Shown piece by piece: positions 1-13,083 of a DNA stretch of 64,000 nt. The DNA lies in NCBI RefSeq assembly GCF_025698545.1, contig NC_068575.1, positions 56,925,980 to 56,989,979 on the forward strand, given 5' to 3'. This DNA comes from Gossypium raimondii. Lineage: Eukaryota; Streptophyta; Magnoliopsida; Malvales; Malvaceae. A program made the translations under genes and the position numbers. The notes below the pieces were generated by a model. It was not told the origin of the DNA. It did not search any database and saw nothing but the letters and a program-made list of their open reading frames with translations. The first letter of the stretch is position 1. Every line of letters starts with the position of its first letter.

Positions 1-12
1 AAGCACCTATAG

Positions 13-223
13 GGTGAATTGCATTTCGATCCCTTTATTGAAAAAACAGATAAATTAATTTTTATATATTTTGAAGCATACAAAGTAAGTTCTCCATTAA
101 ATTATTATGTCACCTGATCATTTAATAGATAAAATTTAACGAATAAATTTATTTGTACATTTTGAAATATATAAAAATTAATTTATCTATTTTTTTAAAT
201 GGTCAAAATATAATCTAACCCGA
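13..223. repeat. Fold-back (MITE-like) repeat
   Basis: The two ends are inverted copies of each other. The segment around 44-86 (AGATAAATTAATTTTTATAT) reappears reverse-complemented around 158-205, and the outer ends (GGGTGAATTGCATTT at the left, TCTAACCC at the right) also pair loosely. The AT-rich centre is unrelated. This is the shape of a small non-autonomous fold-back element. No clear target duplication was found, so the superfamily is left open. Confidence 0.4.
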
Positions 224-568
224 AATAAAAAACCAAAAGTTTTCCTTGAAATAAAGAACCATGCTTTAGAGGCGGCGAAGATAGATATGGGCTCAACTAA
301 GTAAAAGTTTTCCTTGAGATTCGTTCCCTCCACGGCCTTGTATCACTACAGCGAGATGAAACGACATCGTCTAGCTTCTTCTCTTTCGCATTCGCCATTC
401 GGTATTTTGGTTTGCTTTTGCTCTTCTATTCCTTGTCGTTAAGAAATTTTATCAATTCAAACGAGTTGAAAATAATCGAATCTACGATAGTCATTAATAT
501 AATAAAATTTCTAAATTCCTATTGCTGCAAAAATTTCGTTGATAATTGATATTTCAGTAAGGATTTAG

Positions 569-885
569 GTAAGTGTTTCTAGAATGGAATTCTAAAACAT
601 ATATTTGTTATCGTTAATAATCTGATGGTTATTGATTTCCTCTTCAATTTCTCTTCTACATTTTGCTTTTTAATCATTTAATTTGAACACGTTGTCCAAC
701 CAATATTTCAACGAGAACGATCTATGTTTTGAAAATCAGTGAAATTAATTTGGAAGCAGATTTTTCTATCATTGGAATCCTCTGCCCCAAGCTTAGATTA
801 AATAAGCTTGATTGCTCTTCTCCAATCTTTTTTTAAAGGAGCTAACGTGTTATTCCCCCCCCCCCCCCTCTAATTGGTTTTTTAG
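569..885 (+). other. Probable 5'-UTR intron of the alpha/beta hydrolase gene
   Basis: A consensus donor (TTTAG followed by GTAAGT at 569) and an acceptor (GGTTTTTTAG ending at 885) enclose an AT-rich stretch containing a run of 14 C at 855-868. The intron would join a leader starting near 340 to the short exon that carries the ATG at 923. No transcript was available, so both sites are inferred. Confidence 0.4.
855..868. repeat. Poly-C run (C14)
   Basis: Fourteen consecutive C sit in the predicted leader intron. Such runs slip easily during replication and sequencing, so length variation or a base-count error is likely here. Confidence 0.85.
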
Positions 886-922
886 AGCTTGATTCTAATG
901 AGGACAGCTGAAAGGTGCAGAA

Positions 923-1002
923 ATGGAGAATCAAGGACAGGGTCGGTGGTAAGTATTTAAGCCTATTTTATCTGAACTCAGGATATGCTCAATTTTTCCT
1001 AT

Positions 1003-1039
<37 letters not shown>

Positions 1040-4000
1040 GAGGACCACATTCGATACGGATATCTAACTATGTGATGGACACTTAAACAAGTATTTTTAA
1101 GAAAAATGAAAGCCCGAGCGACATAGATTTCAGCTTCCAGAGTATAGGTATTATTTCTTTTTGGGAATGTGCTGTATGTATCTGTATAATACTTAGGTTT
1201 CAAGAAGTTTCCTGGTTTTAAAGAGGTTAATTTGCCAATGTGTTTAGCTTGATCTGGTATCTGTTTAAATTAAAAACATATTATAACTTTTTTCTTATTT
1301 TTCTTCATCTATTGTTTTTTGTGCAGTTCTTTTGATATCTTTTGCAACAAAATTCCAGATTCTATAACGTATTTCATATCTTGGTGTTATGGTTCTGTTT
1401 TTTCATCGGTACATTGGCGTTATAGATCTTTGTTAATAACATTAAGACCTGATCTTACTTGTCTTGAACGACAAAAACAACAACCCTATTTTCAGGCTGA
1501 AAATGATGGTCTTGGAAATGACGGGGTTATTCCTCAATTATTCACCTCTTTACCAGCTTTAAATGAAGCTGCTTCTTATCTTGCACAAACAACTAACTAC
1601 TTGGCTGGTTATTTTTCTGGTTATTCTGGTAAGGTCTCTCTTTTCATCTTGATTTCTTCTATTTTTTTTAATTCAATATTTATCTACAGAAGTTCCATTT
1701 TTATTTCTCTTTTTATTATTTTCTTTCCTGGAAGCCTCTAAGAGTTGCTTATATCATTTCTGTGCTGAACTAGCTTATTGTGTTCTTCATTTCATTTTGG
1801 TCTATTTCCTTGTGCTCATTGTGTTAACCCATGAATTATGGACGACTTCATTGCAATTCTTTTGGCAATATTGCAGAGAAACTTGCTTTTAGAGATTCAA
1901 GGGATTCCATTGTACGTGTGCAAGAAATATCAACATCTTCTTCAGGGCGAACTAAGGATTCTGTAATTAATGATCATCCATTTTCAAGTGGAAGTAGCTC
2001 AACATTGTCTGCATCCTCTTGTCATGTAACTACTGCCTCAGCCAACAATCCTGTAGTAAGGACCTCCACTGGAGATCCATCTGAAATTAATGGTGCAATT
2101 GCACAATCAAATCATACGAGGCGAAATGGGATTTCCATTTTTCAAGGGTATTTATTCCTATATGCTTAATCATGGATTTCTTTTATAACGAAATTTGTGA
2201 AAATAGATCGTGATTTTAAGATATTATCCTGTACTTATGATTTTAAAAAATAGTAGTCATTACACGGGATGCTAAAAGGTCAAAATGTTTACAATTTTTA
2301 AGTGGTGAAGTTCCTCAGTTTGTCAGTTTTAATGATCCATCCGTGCACTACAATTTTCTGCACAAAGGTGGGGAAAGGAGGGGTTGGATTAATTCATTCA
2401 TGACTGGTTGCTTATCATTTGAGCATACTTATTTGTAATTTAAATGTCTTGCAATATTTTGAATAATCTTCCTCCCCTTTCTTTCTTCTTATTTAGTGCC
2501 AGAAGTAATTTCAGTTTGGGTATTATAAGGAGTAATGAATTGTTCCAGTCTTTATATAGACACATATAAAAAATGCTCAGGCTTATTGAAAGAGCAAGGA
2601 GTACTGTTCGTGGGTCTGCAAATGATATTGGATGGCTGAAACGGGCTCCGGAGATGCCATCAGTTGAAGATGGAACTGGGAGGTTTACAGAAATTCTTGA
2701 AAATATTAGGTAAAATGGCTGCTTAGCATATTTTTATGTGAGTACTATTTCCTAGCATGGTTTTGCAATTCTTGATTAGTTGTCTCTCCTTTTTCAGGCA
2801 TGGTCTCCATAAACTGCCAAGCTCGATGGTTTATTTATTGGTTCCAGGTACCTTTGTAAATTTTCCTCCTTAAAACAACCGTATTCGCATTCTAGGCATT
2901 TTGAGAGAAAGAAAAAAGTGGTGAAATTGTAGGGGGATTGAATCTGATATGCTCAAGTAGATATTAGAATATAGGCACTATTTCTTACAGCACTCATTTT
3001 TTGGAAAATGCCAAATTTTAACTAAAGGTTTGTATAAACAGGTTAAAACACCAAAATATTGTTTCTTGAACATTTTAGGGAACAAGAAACCTTGTCAGAA
3101 ACAGCGGTACAAAATCCTTAGTGAAGCTTGACTTCCAGGCCTAGGATATGCATGTTCTATTTTCATTTCAGCTCTGAACACGTCATGTCTTTCAGAGGTG
3201 AAATCAAGAATGTAGGTTCATTGATCATTGCTTGCCTTTATATAGTTATAGAAAGCGATTAAAATTCTACCTTAGATTTGAACTGACTAAACATCAGTTA
3301 CGCAAACTTCTAGCTAAAATATACTAAAATGGAACAAAGGCTGAAGTTGACTCTTGAGTTGAAATTCAAAATTTAACCTTGAACATTATCTTTTGAATGG
3401 TGATGTTTGATGCATTAGTTGTCATGACAAAGATCATAGATGTTCTGCGGGATCTTGGTATTATGTTGTTTTAATTTCTTTTTAGAAGTTCTAATTCAGT
3501 ATTTCTATGTTGCTTAATTGCTTACTTCCAGCAATTGTCATATTTGTCAGGTCTTTTCAGCAACCATGGGCCTCTTTATTTTGTCAGTACAAAAACAAGT
3601 TTCTCAAAGATGGGTCTGACTTGTCATATTGCCAAGATTCATAGTGAGGTATATTTAATTACTCTTCTGTTACACAGTTCGGTTTTTTTTTAGTCTACGC
3701 TGAACATTACAATCACTAATCAGGCTTCAGTTGAGAAAAATGCCAAAGAGATAAAAGATTACATCGAGGAAATTTATTGGGGTTCCGGAAAACGTGTTTT
3801 GCTTCTTGGACATAGCAAAGGGGGAGTAGATCTAGCGGCTGCTCTATCTATGTATTGGTCTGACTTGAAAGATAAGGTTGCTGGGTTAGCATTAGCACAG
3901 AGTCCGTACGGTGGAAGTCCTATAGCTTCAGATATCTTGAGAGAAGGCCAGCTTGGTGATTATGTTAATCTACGGAAGCTTATGGAGATTCTAATTTGTA

Positions 4001-4786
4001 AAGTGCTTAAGGTATGCAAGTAGTCTTTTATACAGTTTCTTTGCTCTTGAGTGTCCATAAATAATTGACAGCAGGATCATACGCAATTACTTTGCTGTGA
4101 CTTCTGAGTTACCATGAGAGGAACTCAGCACATTCATTGGATGGTTTGGTGATCGTTACCTCTTTTTCAATGGAAGGATTTTTGTCTGAAATGAGTCTAC
4201 TTTCTGGTGGAAGTCTAGTTGCATGATCTTTTAAATTTGTAGCCCATTGCAAATTATTTTTCTGACAATCTTCATATGAAACATTCCAACTGTAAAGGGG
4301 GACATGCAAGCTATGGAAGACTTGACTTACAAGAGGAGGAAAGAATTTTTGCAGAAACACCATTTGCCAAAGGAGCTTCCAGTTGTCTCTTTCCATACTG
4401 AAGCTAGCATTAGTCCTGCCGTACTGGCAACATTATCTCGCGTTGCTCATGCGGAGCTACCTATGATGGCTCCCCTCTCTGATGGCCAGCCTGCAAGACT
4501 ACCCGTGGTCATGCCCCTCGGTGCTGCCATGGCTGCATGTGCCCAATTGCTGCTGGTCAGGTATAAGGAACAGAGCGATGGGCTTGTGGCTCGCTGTGAT
4601 GCAGAAGTCCCAGGATCTATTGTGGTGCGCCCAAAACGGAAATTAGATCATGCCTGGATGGTTTATTCATCCTTGAGGGATGACCCTTCTGAAGCAGATG
4701 CAGCCCAAGTGTGTGAAGCTCTTTTGACATTGCTTGTGGAAGTTGGGCAGAAAAAAAGACATGAACTCTCCATGAAAGATGAATGA
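923..4786 (+). CDS. Alpha/beta-hydrolase fold protein, lipase-like (550 aa, 8 coding exons)
   Basis: The spliced model uses exons 923-948, 1327-1628, 1877-2147, 2581-2709, 2798-2847, 3551-3648, 3724-4011 and 4298-4786. All borders are GT-AG, phase is kept throughout, and the sum is 1653 nt. The nucleophile elbow GHSKGG places Ser323 as the nucleophile. The stretch LLVPGLFSNHG (about 255-265) fits an oxyanion or first-strand region. SDGLV (Asp482) and LDHAWM (His506) fit the remaining triad members. Residues 20-50 are hydrophobic and may be a membrane anchor. An acyl-ester hydrolase is the likely activity, but the substrate cannot be read from sequence and I do not recognise a named plant gene. 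The start was chosen because ATG 923 splices in frame (TG|T) into the next exon; only 8 codons lie in exon 1, so this start is the least certain part. HUB1 follows on the same strand about 1.5 kb downstream. Confidence 0.82.
1006..1036. repeat. (TA)n microsatellite
   Basis: About 15 TA units lie in the first coding intron of the hydrolase gene. It is a likely polymorphic simple repeat. Confidence 0.9.
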
Positions 4787-6326
4787 CATCAAGCAGCTCA
4801 CCTTGTTGCGACACTTGGTTGTAATAGGTTGACTGGTTGGTACAGGTTTTTTAAAACTGTCTGGCCATACTACTTCAGTATTGAAGTCTAATATTTGATA
4901 TTGTATATAGCTGAAAGTTAGGCAGATTCAAATGCATGACAATGATCAAAGAATAGGATGCATGTAACGTAAGACCAAAGAAAATAGAAAAAGAGCAGCA
5001 ACAAGTTAAGACATTCTGATTTCATTGTAATGGCTCAATGATTGTTTGTAAGATTTATATTTCGTGTTATTATATATCTTACTTTTTTTCTTATCATATC
5101 ATGATTTGTATCAATTTAAAATTTTTACCCTTATATAAATTCGTATTATTTTCTTGTTGTGTATTTTATATTACATTTGGTATTCCTGTACATATGTTAT
5201 GATATCAAATTTAGGGTTAATTCATGCATTATAGGTTCTCTCTCTCTCTCTAATTGTCTTAATCATGCATTATATTTATAGGTTCCTGTACTTTGCAGAA
5301 ATTATAATTTTAGTCTTTATACTTTAATTTGATCAATTTTAATCCATATGCTTTTCCAATTAGTCAATTTTAGTGTCTATACTTTTCAAAATTTAAAATT
5401 CTAGTCATGACCCAAACAAAAGCAGTTAAATCCATTTAGTTAAGTTCAAGTGCTAATCATGTACTATGCATACGATTGTAGATTTAGTCCATATTCTCCC
5501 GTTGAATCATTTTAAGTCCTTATACTTGTCGAAATTTGAAATTCCAGTCTTGACATAAATAACAACCATCAATCCATTAATAGGATTTTAGTGAGTAATA
5601 CTTAGAAATAACAAGCTGACATCGTATTACACATACAATAATATGTTTTCCGTATCAAATTTTGAAAGTAGCTGACAATTATTGTTTGGTAAGGACGAAA
5701 ATTTTAAAATTTGAACAAGACTAAAAATGACCAAATTAAAGTAAAAGATTAAATCTATAAATTTTTGTAAAGTATAGGGACTAATATCTAAATTTAACTT
5801 TTTTTAAAAGAATCGGTCTTTCAATTCTCAAAAGTACCCTTTAACATTCTCAGAATTTCAAATTTCCTTATTTCAATGTACGCTCAGACACCCAACTGTT
5901 CTATTCATTTTATTATTGTTTTGATTATTTTTCAATTTCCTACTCAAGCTCTCTCTTTATACTGCGTTCTTAGATAGATAAAAAGTAAAGGGCGAGAGAA
6001 ACTGCTGCGCCTAACTCTTCTTCTTATCATTAGAAAGTGACGACCCTTTTTGTTTTCGATTATAATTTTGATAAAATTAGGTTTTTGGTGAGCAACAATA
6101 AGAAACAATGAATGAAAAACTGATCGGTTAGGGCTTTCGAATTGTGATGAATTAGGGTCTTGGAACGGATTAATTGGCTATGGTTCTGTTATTGAAGCAT
6201 TAGTTTTTTTATTCAATCAGGTTAAGATTAAGGTTTATTTAAGGTGGATACACCGTTTGGCCTTGAAGTAGATAAAGGTTGTCTTGGGTGGGTTTCTAGG
6301 GGTTGTGAGTGTGAGGGTGGGTTTCA
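4787..6326. other. Intergenic region: hydrolase 3' UTR, repeat, HUB1 promoter and leader
   Basis: The first 250-300 bases are probably the hydrolase 3' UTR. The middle is AT-rich and contains a fold-back repeat (5278-5790) and a short CT repeat near 5240. From about 5950 the sequence is probably HUB1 promoter and leader, ending at the ATG at 6327. No open reading frame with protein-like content is visible. Confidence 0.6.
5278..5790. repeat. Fold-back repeat of about 510 bp (MITE-like)
   Basis: The left end (from CCTGTACTTTGCAGAAAT) matches the reverse complement of the right end (CCCTATACTTTACAAAAA) with scattered mismatches over roughly 60 bases. Blocks such as TTTAATTTGATCAATTTTA recur within it in both orientations. 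It looks like an old non-autonomous element. No target duplication could be defined and no coding capacity is present. Confidence 0.5.
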
Positions 6327-9300
6327 ATGGGGAGCACTGGTGAGGCTGACAGAAAGCGGCGTCACTTTGCCTCCATATCTCCCACTGCTGTTGACTCAAA
6401 GAAGCAACCATTCTCACCAACTTCTGAGGAGAAAAAGGTATGGTGTTTGCTTCTTATTTTGTTAAAAATTTCTGATTTGAAGTAATTATTGATATCTGCT
6501 TGTCCTAATACTTAGTGTTCTATTGAATTACAATTTTAAAAAGTCAAAATTACTTAATTCTGACGGTTTTTTCTTATGTATCAAATTTCGCATTGCTATT
6601 TTAGCATCAATTGGATGCATGTCTATATGTGGCTTTGACCTAATGTTTATAAATATTGTCATCAGCAATTTAGTTTAAATTTTGAGGATTTTTCTATTAT
6701 TTTAGTGATCATAGATTTGATGCTGGTTTATTTGCTGCAAATTCCACTTCTCCTTTTACCGTATGCTTTTGGTTGAACATTTCTTGTTCTTGGATCCTCT
6801 GCTGTGCTCAGCTATGAATACGGGGTATTATTATTTTTTCAGCGTGTTCGCTTGGGGTTTGGGTAGGTTGATTTGTCCATGGAGATTTGGAGGTCCAACT
6901 TCATTTAAACTTTTTTGGGTGAAATATCCTCATGTTAGAATGGTTTCTTTTATATCTCGTATGTATATTTGACTTTCTTCTAATGCCACCTCCTTTTATT
7001 GGTCTGATGCAGCTTGATACTCAAGTTTTGCAATTTCAGAATCAAAAGCTGCTGCAAAAGTTAGAAGCTCAGAAGGTTGAGTATTCTGCTTTTGAGAACA
7101 AATTCATTCAACTGAAGAACAAACAGAAGCCATATGATTCTACATTGCAAGTGGCGAACAAATCTTGGGAAGTGGTAAGATCCTGTACAAACTGTTAAAA
7201 ATTTTGTGCATTCTGCTTACTAGAAAAGATGATAATCGTATTTATATCTTTTAGGTTTTTGCTTTATATAGTAAATTGCTTGATGGGAAATTTATATTCT
7301 ACTTTTACGATAGCTGATCACTGGCTTGGAATCTCGTGCCATCCACACACAAGAAGCTGGCAGGCAAAATGGTGAATGTGCACCTAATACAGAGGGTGAG
7401 GATTTTCTTCCATGCTTTGCTTTCTTTTATTAGTGTTGTAGTCCTTTGTAATGAACTCTGAAGATATTTCCAAGGACTATGCTTTCTTAATGTTATAACT
7501 TATAATTTATAAATTCGAGTTAAATTTTGCACTTCTGATTTATAGGAGCTTTATAATTCTTCTGTTGTCAATCTTTGGTTTATTGTTCTGTATATCGACT
7601 TTCTGAGAAGGCTTTTGTATTACAAACGTAGATGGGGCTCTCTTTCCTGCTGAGGATGCTTTTCTTAGCAGACTTATGGAGACAGGTGCAACTGAGAGTT
7701 CCTCTTCCAATATTTGCCCAGTGCAGATGAAAGAAGATAGAGAACAGACTGCATCTGAAAAGAGTGGGAACATATTACACAATATAGTAGTTGCAATTAA
7801 TGACCTATGGTGTCTGAAGGATGGATTATATGCTGTAGTTAAAAAAGATCTTCCTATCTATGGTATGTGTTCAGTTGGAAAATGTAAATTGATAGTCTTT
7901 TCTCTTTTTGGATAAAATCTTTTCTGGAGTTATTACCCAGCTATGGTATGTGTTTAGTGGAAAATGTAAATTGTGAACTATACAGACTTTTTTTTGGATA
8001 AAATCTTTTCTGGATTTTATTATTCTGTTAACTGTGTTAACATCGCTTTATGCTAGGATCATGCAGGCAGAAGGCATTTTGTGACCTAGAATCAGAAGTT
8101 AAGAATTTGAGGTTAGCATTAGGTGATATTCATTTGAACCACAGATCTTTGGTAAGAGAGTTGCAGAGCCATAGGGATATTGATGCTAAGAATAAAGCTG
8201 AACTTAAACGTCTGAAAGGTAATTTTCTATATGTGGTCCGGATTTGTCTGTTTATTATGCAGTTGTGACATCAACCGGTTGTCTGGATGTGACATTATTA
8301 GTTTCCACCTAAGCAAATATATCTTGCATAGATATGTTCTAACTATGTATGACATACTAAATCTTGCATTTATGTTGTAGCATGGAAGAAAGTCAGTATG
8401 CATGCCGTCAATGTGATTATTTAAATTTATGCCATCTCCACAACACTTGCACCTTATAAAATCTGTTATTTCACTCTAAAGCTGTGGATGATCCAATCAA
8501 TGGGCGATACCCTTATATTGTTTTCAAATGCTAGTCAATTATAGAAACCAAATGTCATTGAAGCATCTACAAGTTTGACTCTCGTATTTTGCTATGTGTT
8601 TTGCAGGTGAATTAGAAATTGCAGTTGCAGAACTGCAGGTAAGTAATTGCAAATTGGCAACTCTTAAAGCAGAAAGAGATGCAACGAAAGGTGCATTTTT
8701 TCCTGTCTTAAACCTCGGGGGTAAACCTGTTGCTGGTGATAAGTTCAAAGATAAGCATAGAGATCTGCAAGAAATGGAGTCAGCCCTCAAAAAGCTGTTG
8801 GTAATTCCTGATTTCCTTTTAGTTATCTTGTGAATTGCTGGAACTGAAAGTTCATCTGGATGATTAATTTGAGTTTGACAGGAGCAAGCATCCACTCGAC
8901 TAACAGAACTAAAAGGCCTTCATGAGGAAAGAATAGAAATATTACAGCAGTTATCAAATTTGCAGGTATGCGTTGCTGATTATTTTCTCTTCATTTCTGA
9001 GCTTGCACTTCCTTTTATTCAGTCATATAAAATCAAATAAGTATTTTCGGTTGACAGAACACATTGAAGAGTATAAAGTGCATTTCTTCTGCCCAAGTAT
9101 ATCTTCTGGTGAGAGATCAACTAGAAAGGTCAAAATCAGAAGTTTCGCGGTATCAGGATTTATATGAGAAACTACAGGTTGTTACTGGTCGGTAGTTTCA
9201 TTTATGCCTTTTGTCTGTCATTTTTGTTGAGGATTTCCAATTCCCATGCTGACTATAACTTCCCTTCTAAAACTTTTAGGTTGAGAAAGATAATCTGGCT

Positions 9301-12300
9301 TGGAAAGAAAAGGAGTTGAGTATAAAAAATGATATAGCTGATGTATTTCAGAGATCATTGGCAATTTCTGATTCTAGAGCTTCTCATATGGGGGCAGAAA
9401 TACAGCGACAAATTGATGAAAGAAAGAGAATTGAAGCTAAGCTGGAAGAGGCATCTAGAGAACCAGGTAGGAAGATAAATTATGTTTACTCTGAATCTGA
9501 ACCATCTGCTGATTTTAATCTTCTGTTATTTTTCTGACAATCTGCTTAAAATACATTTACACTCCAGGAAGGAAGGAAATAATTGCAGAATTTAAAAGCT
9601 TGCTTTCTTCATTTCCTGAGGAAATGAGTTTGATGCAGAGTCAATTAGGTAAATACAAAGAGGCCGTCGTGGATATTCATTCTCTCCGCGCTGACGTGCA
9701 ATCTCTTTACACTACTCTTGATAGGAAGGTTAGTAATTTTATAAGTTGTTTGGTTATTCCTGGTTTTGCTTTAAGGTTTAAAGGCCCTTTGTTCTTTTCT
9801 CTATGTAGATTTGTTAAAAATTTTAAACAATTATTGTGAACAGGCGAAAGAGTGTGAGAATTTGTCTGTCAGATCTGTTGAGCAAGTTGCTGAAACAAAC
9901 AAGTTGCAAGCCATGGTATGGTTGTTTAATATTTCTGCGTGATTCTGATTAAATCTATGTTGAAGAAAGCTGTGATGGGGAATTGATGCTTGTTCAAATT
10001 AAAGGAAATGTGCCTTTTATTACCTGTAAAATCTACTCGTATCAACCTTTATGCCCATCTTTTTTCTCAGAGAAGTAAAATCTACTTGTCTCTATGTATT
10101 TATATATTTTTTTCTTCACTACAGGTCCAGGAATTGAAGGACAGTGATGTGGAGTTGAAGTTGATATTTGATATGTACAGACATGAATTTACTGATTCAA
10201 GGTTTGATTATTTGTGCATGATGCTTTCTTTTATTATCTTCTACAGTAAATTTGTTCTACAGTAAATTCATGTGTAATTTGCATTACAGCCCGACTTTCT
10301 TTCCAAGAATTTTATGAATGCCAGAGCAATGTTCTGAAAAAAGAAATCACAAAATTTCTCCTCTTGAGTGCTGCCTGTAGTTAGAATAAGCATATTTCTC
10401 TTATGTGTTTTACTTTTTTATCTTTTATGGAAGTTGTCATATGCTAATTATGGAGAATGTTGAATATCTTATATTAGATTGATTATGATATGCTACCTCT
10501 GGTTATGTTGTGGATGATGAACTTCCTTCCATGTTGTAAGCATGTTTATTCTAGATGTAAATTAGGAAGTAACATTTCATGCATCAGTGGACTTCTTTGT
10601 TTGATTTATTTTGTTAGTCTTTATTTGGTTAGGTGGGCTTTTATCCCCATGGACTTAAAACTGGGGCTTATGATGCTTATATATAGGTTTTAGTATGTTT
10701 GGAAGTAGCATTTCATGTATTAATAACTAGGTCTTATGACACATGTATAGCTTTTGGTATGTTTGAATTTTGGAGGTTAGGCTTTGACTTTTACATTTTC
10801 GACATTGAGAGTTTGAGTTTATACACTTGATTTTCAAAAAGTTGTTGGATGTATTATTCTGGTTTCTTTGTTCAACCCAAAGCAATAGTACTGATATCTT
10901 GCAGCTCTTGATATGGTTCTATTCTTGATGTGCAGTTCCAGATGGTTATAATTCTTTTTCTTGATTGCAGAGATGTTTTGGAAGCTAGAGATTCAGAATA
11001 CAAGGCATGGGCTCATGTTCAAAGTCTGAAATCTTGTCTTGATGAGCAAAATCTGGAATTACGTGTTAAGACAGCTAATGAAGCTGAAGCGGTATCCCAG
11101 CAAAGGTTGGCTGCTGCAGAAGCTGAAATTGCTGAGTTGCGACAGAAACTGGAGGCTTCCAGGAGGTATTAGATTTATCTTCTGAAGAAATTCCCTTTAG
11201 CTAAGAACAAATGTACTGGAAGTAATATACCATGGGTTATGAAAAGTGTGTGAAAAACATCAAGTATATTGCTATTTCAGGGGTAAGGCTAGGCTTTCTG
11301 ATGTTTTAAAATCCAAAAATGAGGAAAATGAGGCTTACTTATCTGAAATAGAGGTCAGTTTCTTCTTTTCTAGGCTTGGCTCTGCATTTTGTAGTTTTTT
11401 TTTTTGAGCCTGGTGTTTTGTTTTCTCCCCAGTCAATTGGACAGTCATATGATGACATGCAAACACAAAACCAGCAGCTATTGCAGCAAGTCACAGAGAG
11501 GGATGACTATAACATCAAGGTATCACTTATATGGTTTATGATATTCTTTAGATCTGATTGAAATGGTTCAGTATTGTTTTACCTTCTCTATTTATTTGAT
11601 CTCTTGACAATTTGTTAAAAAACTATTTATTTTTATGATTGTTTTTATACTCACTAGGAATGATTGCTTTTGATTAACTCTATGCTTTCCATATTCATGA
11701 ATACTTGCATAAAGATTGGGAAAATGTCTGACATGGAATAAACACCTTTGCTTGCAACCTAACCGTGGAAAACTAATGATTAGAGGAGAGTGCATCATTT
11801 GGAATCTGGAAGTTCTGTTAATGTGGTTCCATTGTAGAGCATGTGGAGGACTTATACTTGTAGAGCATCCATTGTCTTCTATACAGTTGTATTTTTTCTC
11901 TGGAATTTGATCTTGTTACTTATATGGTTCTCTTTCAGCTTTTTCTAGAAGGTGTTGGGTCAAAGCAGCTGCAAGATGCTCTACTCTTTGAAAAACATAC
12001 CATGGAGAAGGATCTTCAGCAAGCCAGTTCATCCCTTGATTTTTATGAGATGAAAGCTGCAAGAATTGAGGATCAGGTATGCATGACTTATTTTGTATGG
12101 AATAATCTTCTACAAGTAATACAAATTTTGCGTCTTGTGCAAATCCTTTTGCAGCTGAGGTTTTGCTCAGATCAGGTTCAGAAACTGGCAGAAGAAAGAT
12201 TTCAAAACTCGGTTTCATTGGAAAATACACAAAAACGATTGGCAGATATTAGAAGATCATCTCATCAGGCAAGGGAGTCACTAGAGGACTCACAATCTAA

Positions 12301-13083
12301 GATTGAGAGAAGTCGAGTGGCATTGGTGGAGTTGCAGATAGAATTAGAGAGGCAAAGGTAAATGAATATATTGGTAGTTTCTATGTTTCACTTTGTTCTA
12401 AGTGCATTGGGTGAATTCATGTCACTCATTCTACATTTCGTTCAACTGTTAGGTTTAGCAAGAAAAGAAATGAGGAAGAACTGGAAGTGGTGAGAAGGAA
12501 GGTGTTGCGTCTTCAAGCTGAGATTGAAGGATCATCAACTGTACAAAGGCTTCAACAAGAACTTAGAGAGTACAAGGAAATACTGAAATGCAGTATCTGT
12601 CTTGATAGACCAAAAGAGGTAAAATGTGCAATCCGGATTTAGTATTCCAAGGTGCCAATTGTTCAACTAGGCCCTTTTTTGTTGTTAGCTTGAGCTTTTT
12701 ATTCTCTTTTGCACTGACAATAGGTTAGGGTGCTTCCGTGCAATTTGTGCAATTTGAATGCTGCAACTTCAAGAATGGTTTTTGACTTTTTAAACTGGTT
12801 ATATTGGTTCTCTTCTCAGAGAGATACTCTTTTTAACATTGTTTTTATAGCTATGGTTTGTTCAATTCTGTTTCAAACAATTCTCTTGGTTTGTCAATAT
12901 TTCTCCATCCATTCTCTGCATTTGCTTAGAGATTGTTTGCCTCTTTTCCAGGTTGTTATTACAAAATGCTACCATCTCTTCTGCAATCCTTGTGTACAAA
13001 AGATTATTGGAAGTCGTCATCGCAAGTGTCCAGTGTGTGCTGCAAGCTTTGGTGCTAATGATGTTAAACCTGTTTATATCTGA
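6327..13083 (+). CDS. HUB1: E3 ubiquitin ligase HUB1 (BRE1-like 1), 878 aa, 19 coding exons
   Basis: HUB1 with HUB2 monoubiquitinates histone H2B in the nucleus, using UBC1/2-type E2 enzymes; in Arabidopsis this affects flowering, dormancy and transcription. Coding exons: 6327-6437, 7013-7174, 7314-7395, 7632-7862, 8057-8218, 8607-8800, 8882-8965, 9058-9177, 9280-9466, 9568-9728, 9844-9915, 10125-10201, 10971-11165, 11281-11353, 11433-11519, 11939-12076, 12155-12357, 12453-12618, 12952-13083. All joints keep phase (2637 nt). The N-terminus MGSTGEADRKRRHF and blocks such as WAHVQSLKS and VTERDDYNIK match HUB1 rather than HUB2. Most of the protein is predicted coiled coil. The C-terminal C3HC4 RING has Cys826, Cys829, Cys841, His843, Cys846, Cys849, Cys861 and Cys864, and the protein ends DVKPVYI. 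The length fits Arabidopsis HUB1. No stop, frameshift or missing zinc ligand was seen. Confidence 0.95.
7857..8014 (+). repeat. Tandem duplication copying a HUB1 splice donor
   Basis: The block starting CTATGGTATGTGTT at 7858 recurs at 7941, about 83 bases downstream, followed in both copies by GGAAAATGTAAATT and later by TTTTGGATAAAATCTTTTCTGG. The first copy contains the exon-4 end and its donor (exon ends 7862), so a second identical donor lies at 7946. Confidence 0.75.

Noticed and set aside
4304..4814. Overlapping frames on both strands in the hydrolase last exon
   Set aside because: The plus frame is the real exon; the minus frames are shadows.
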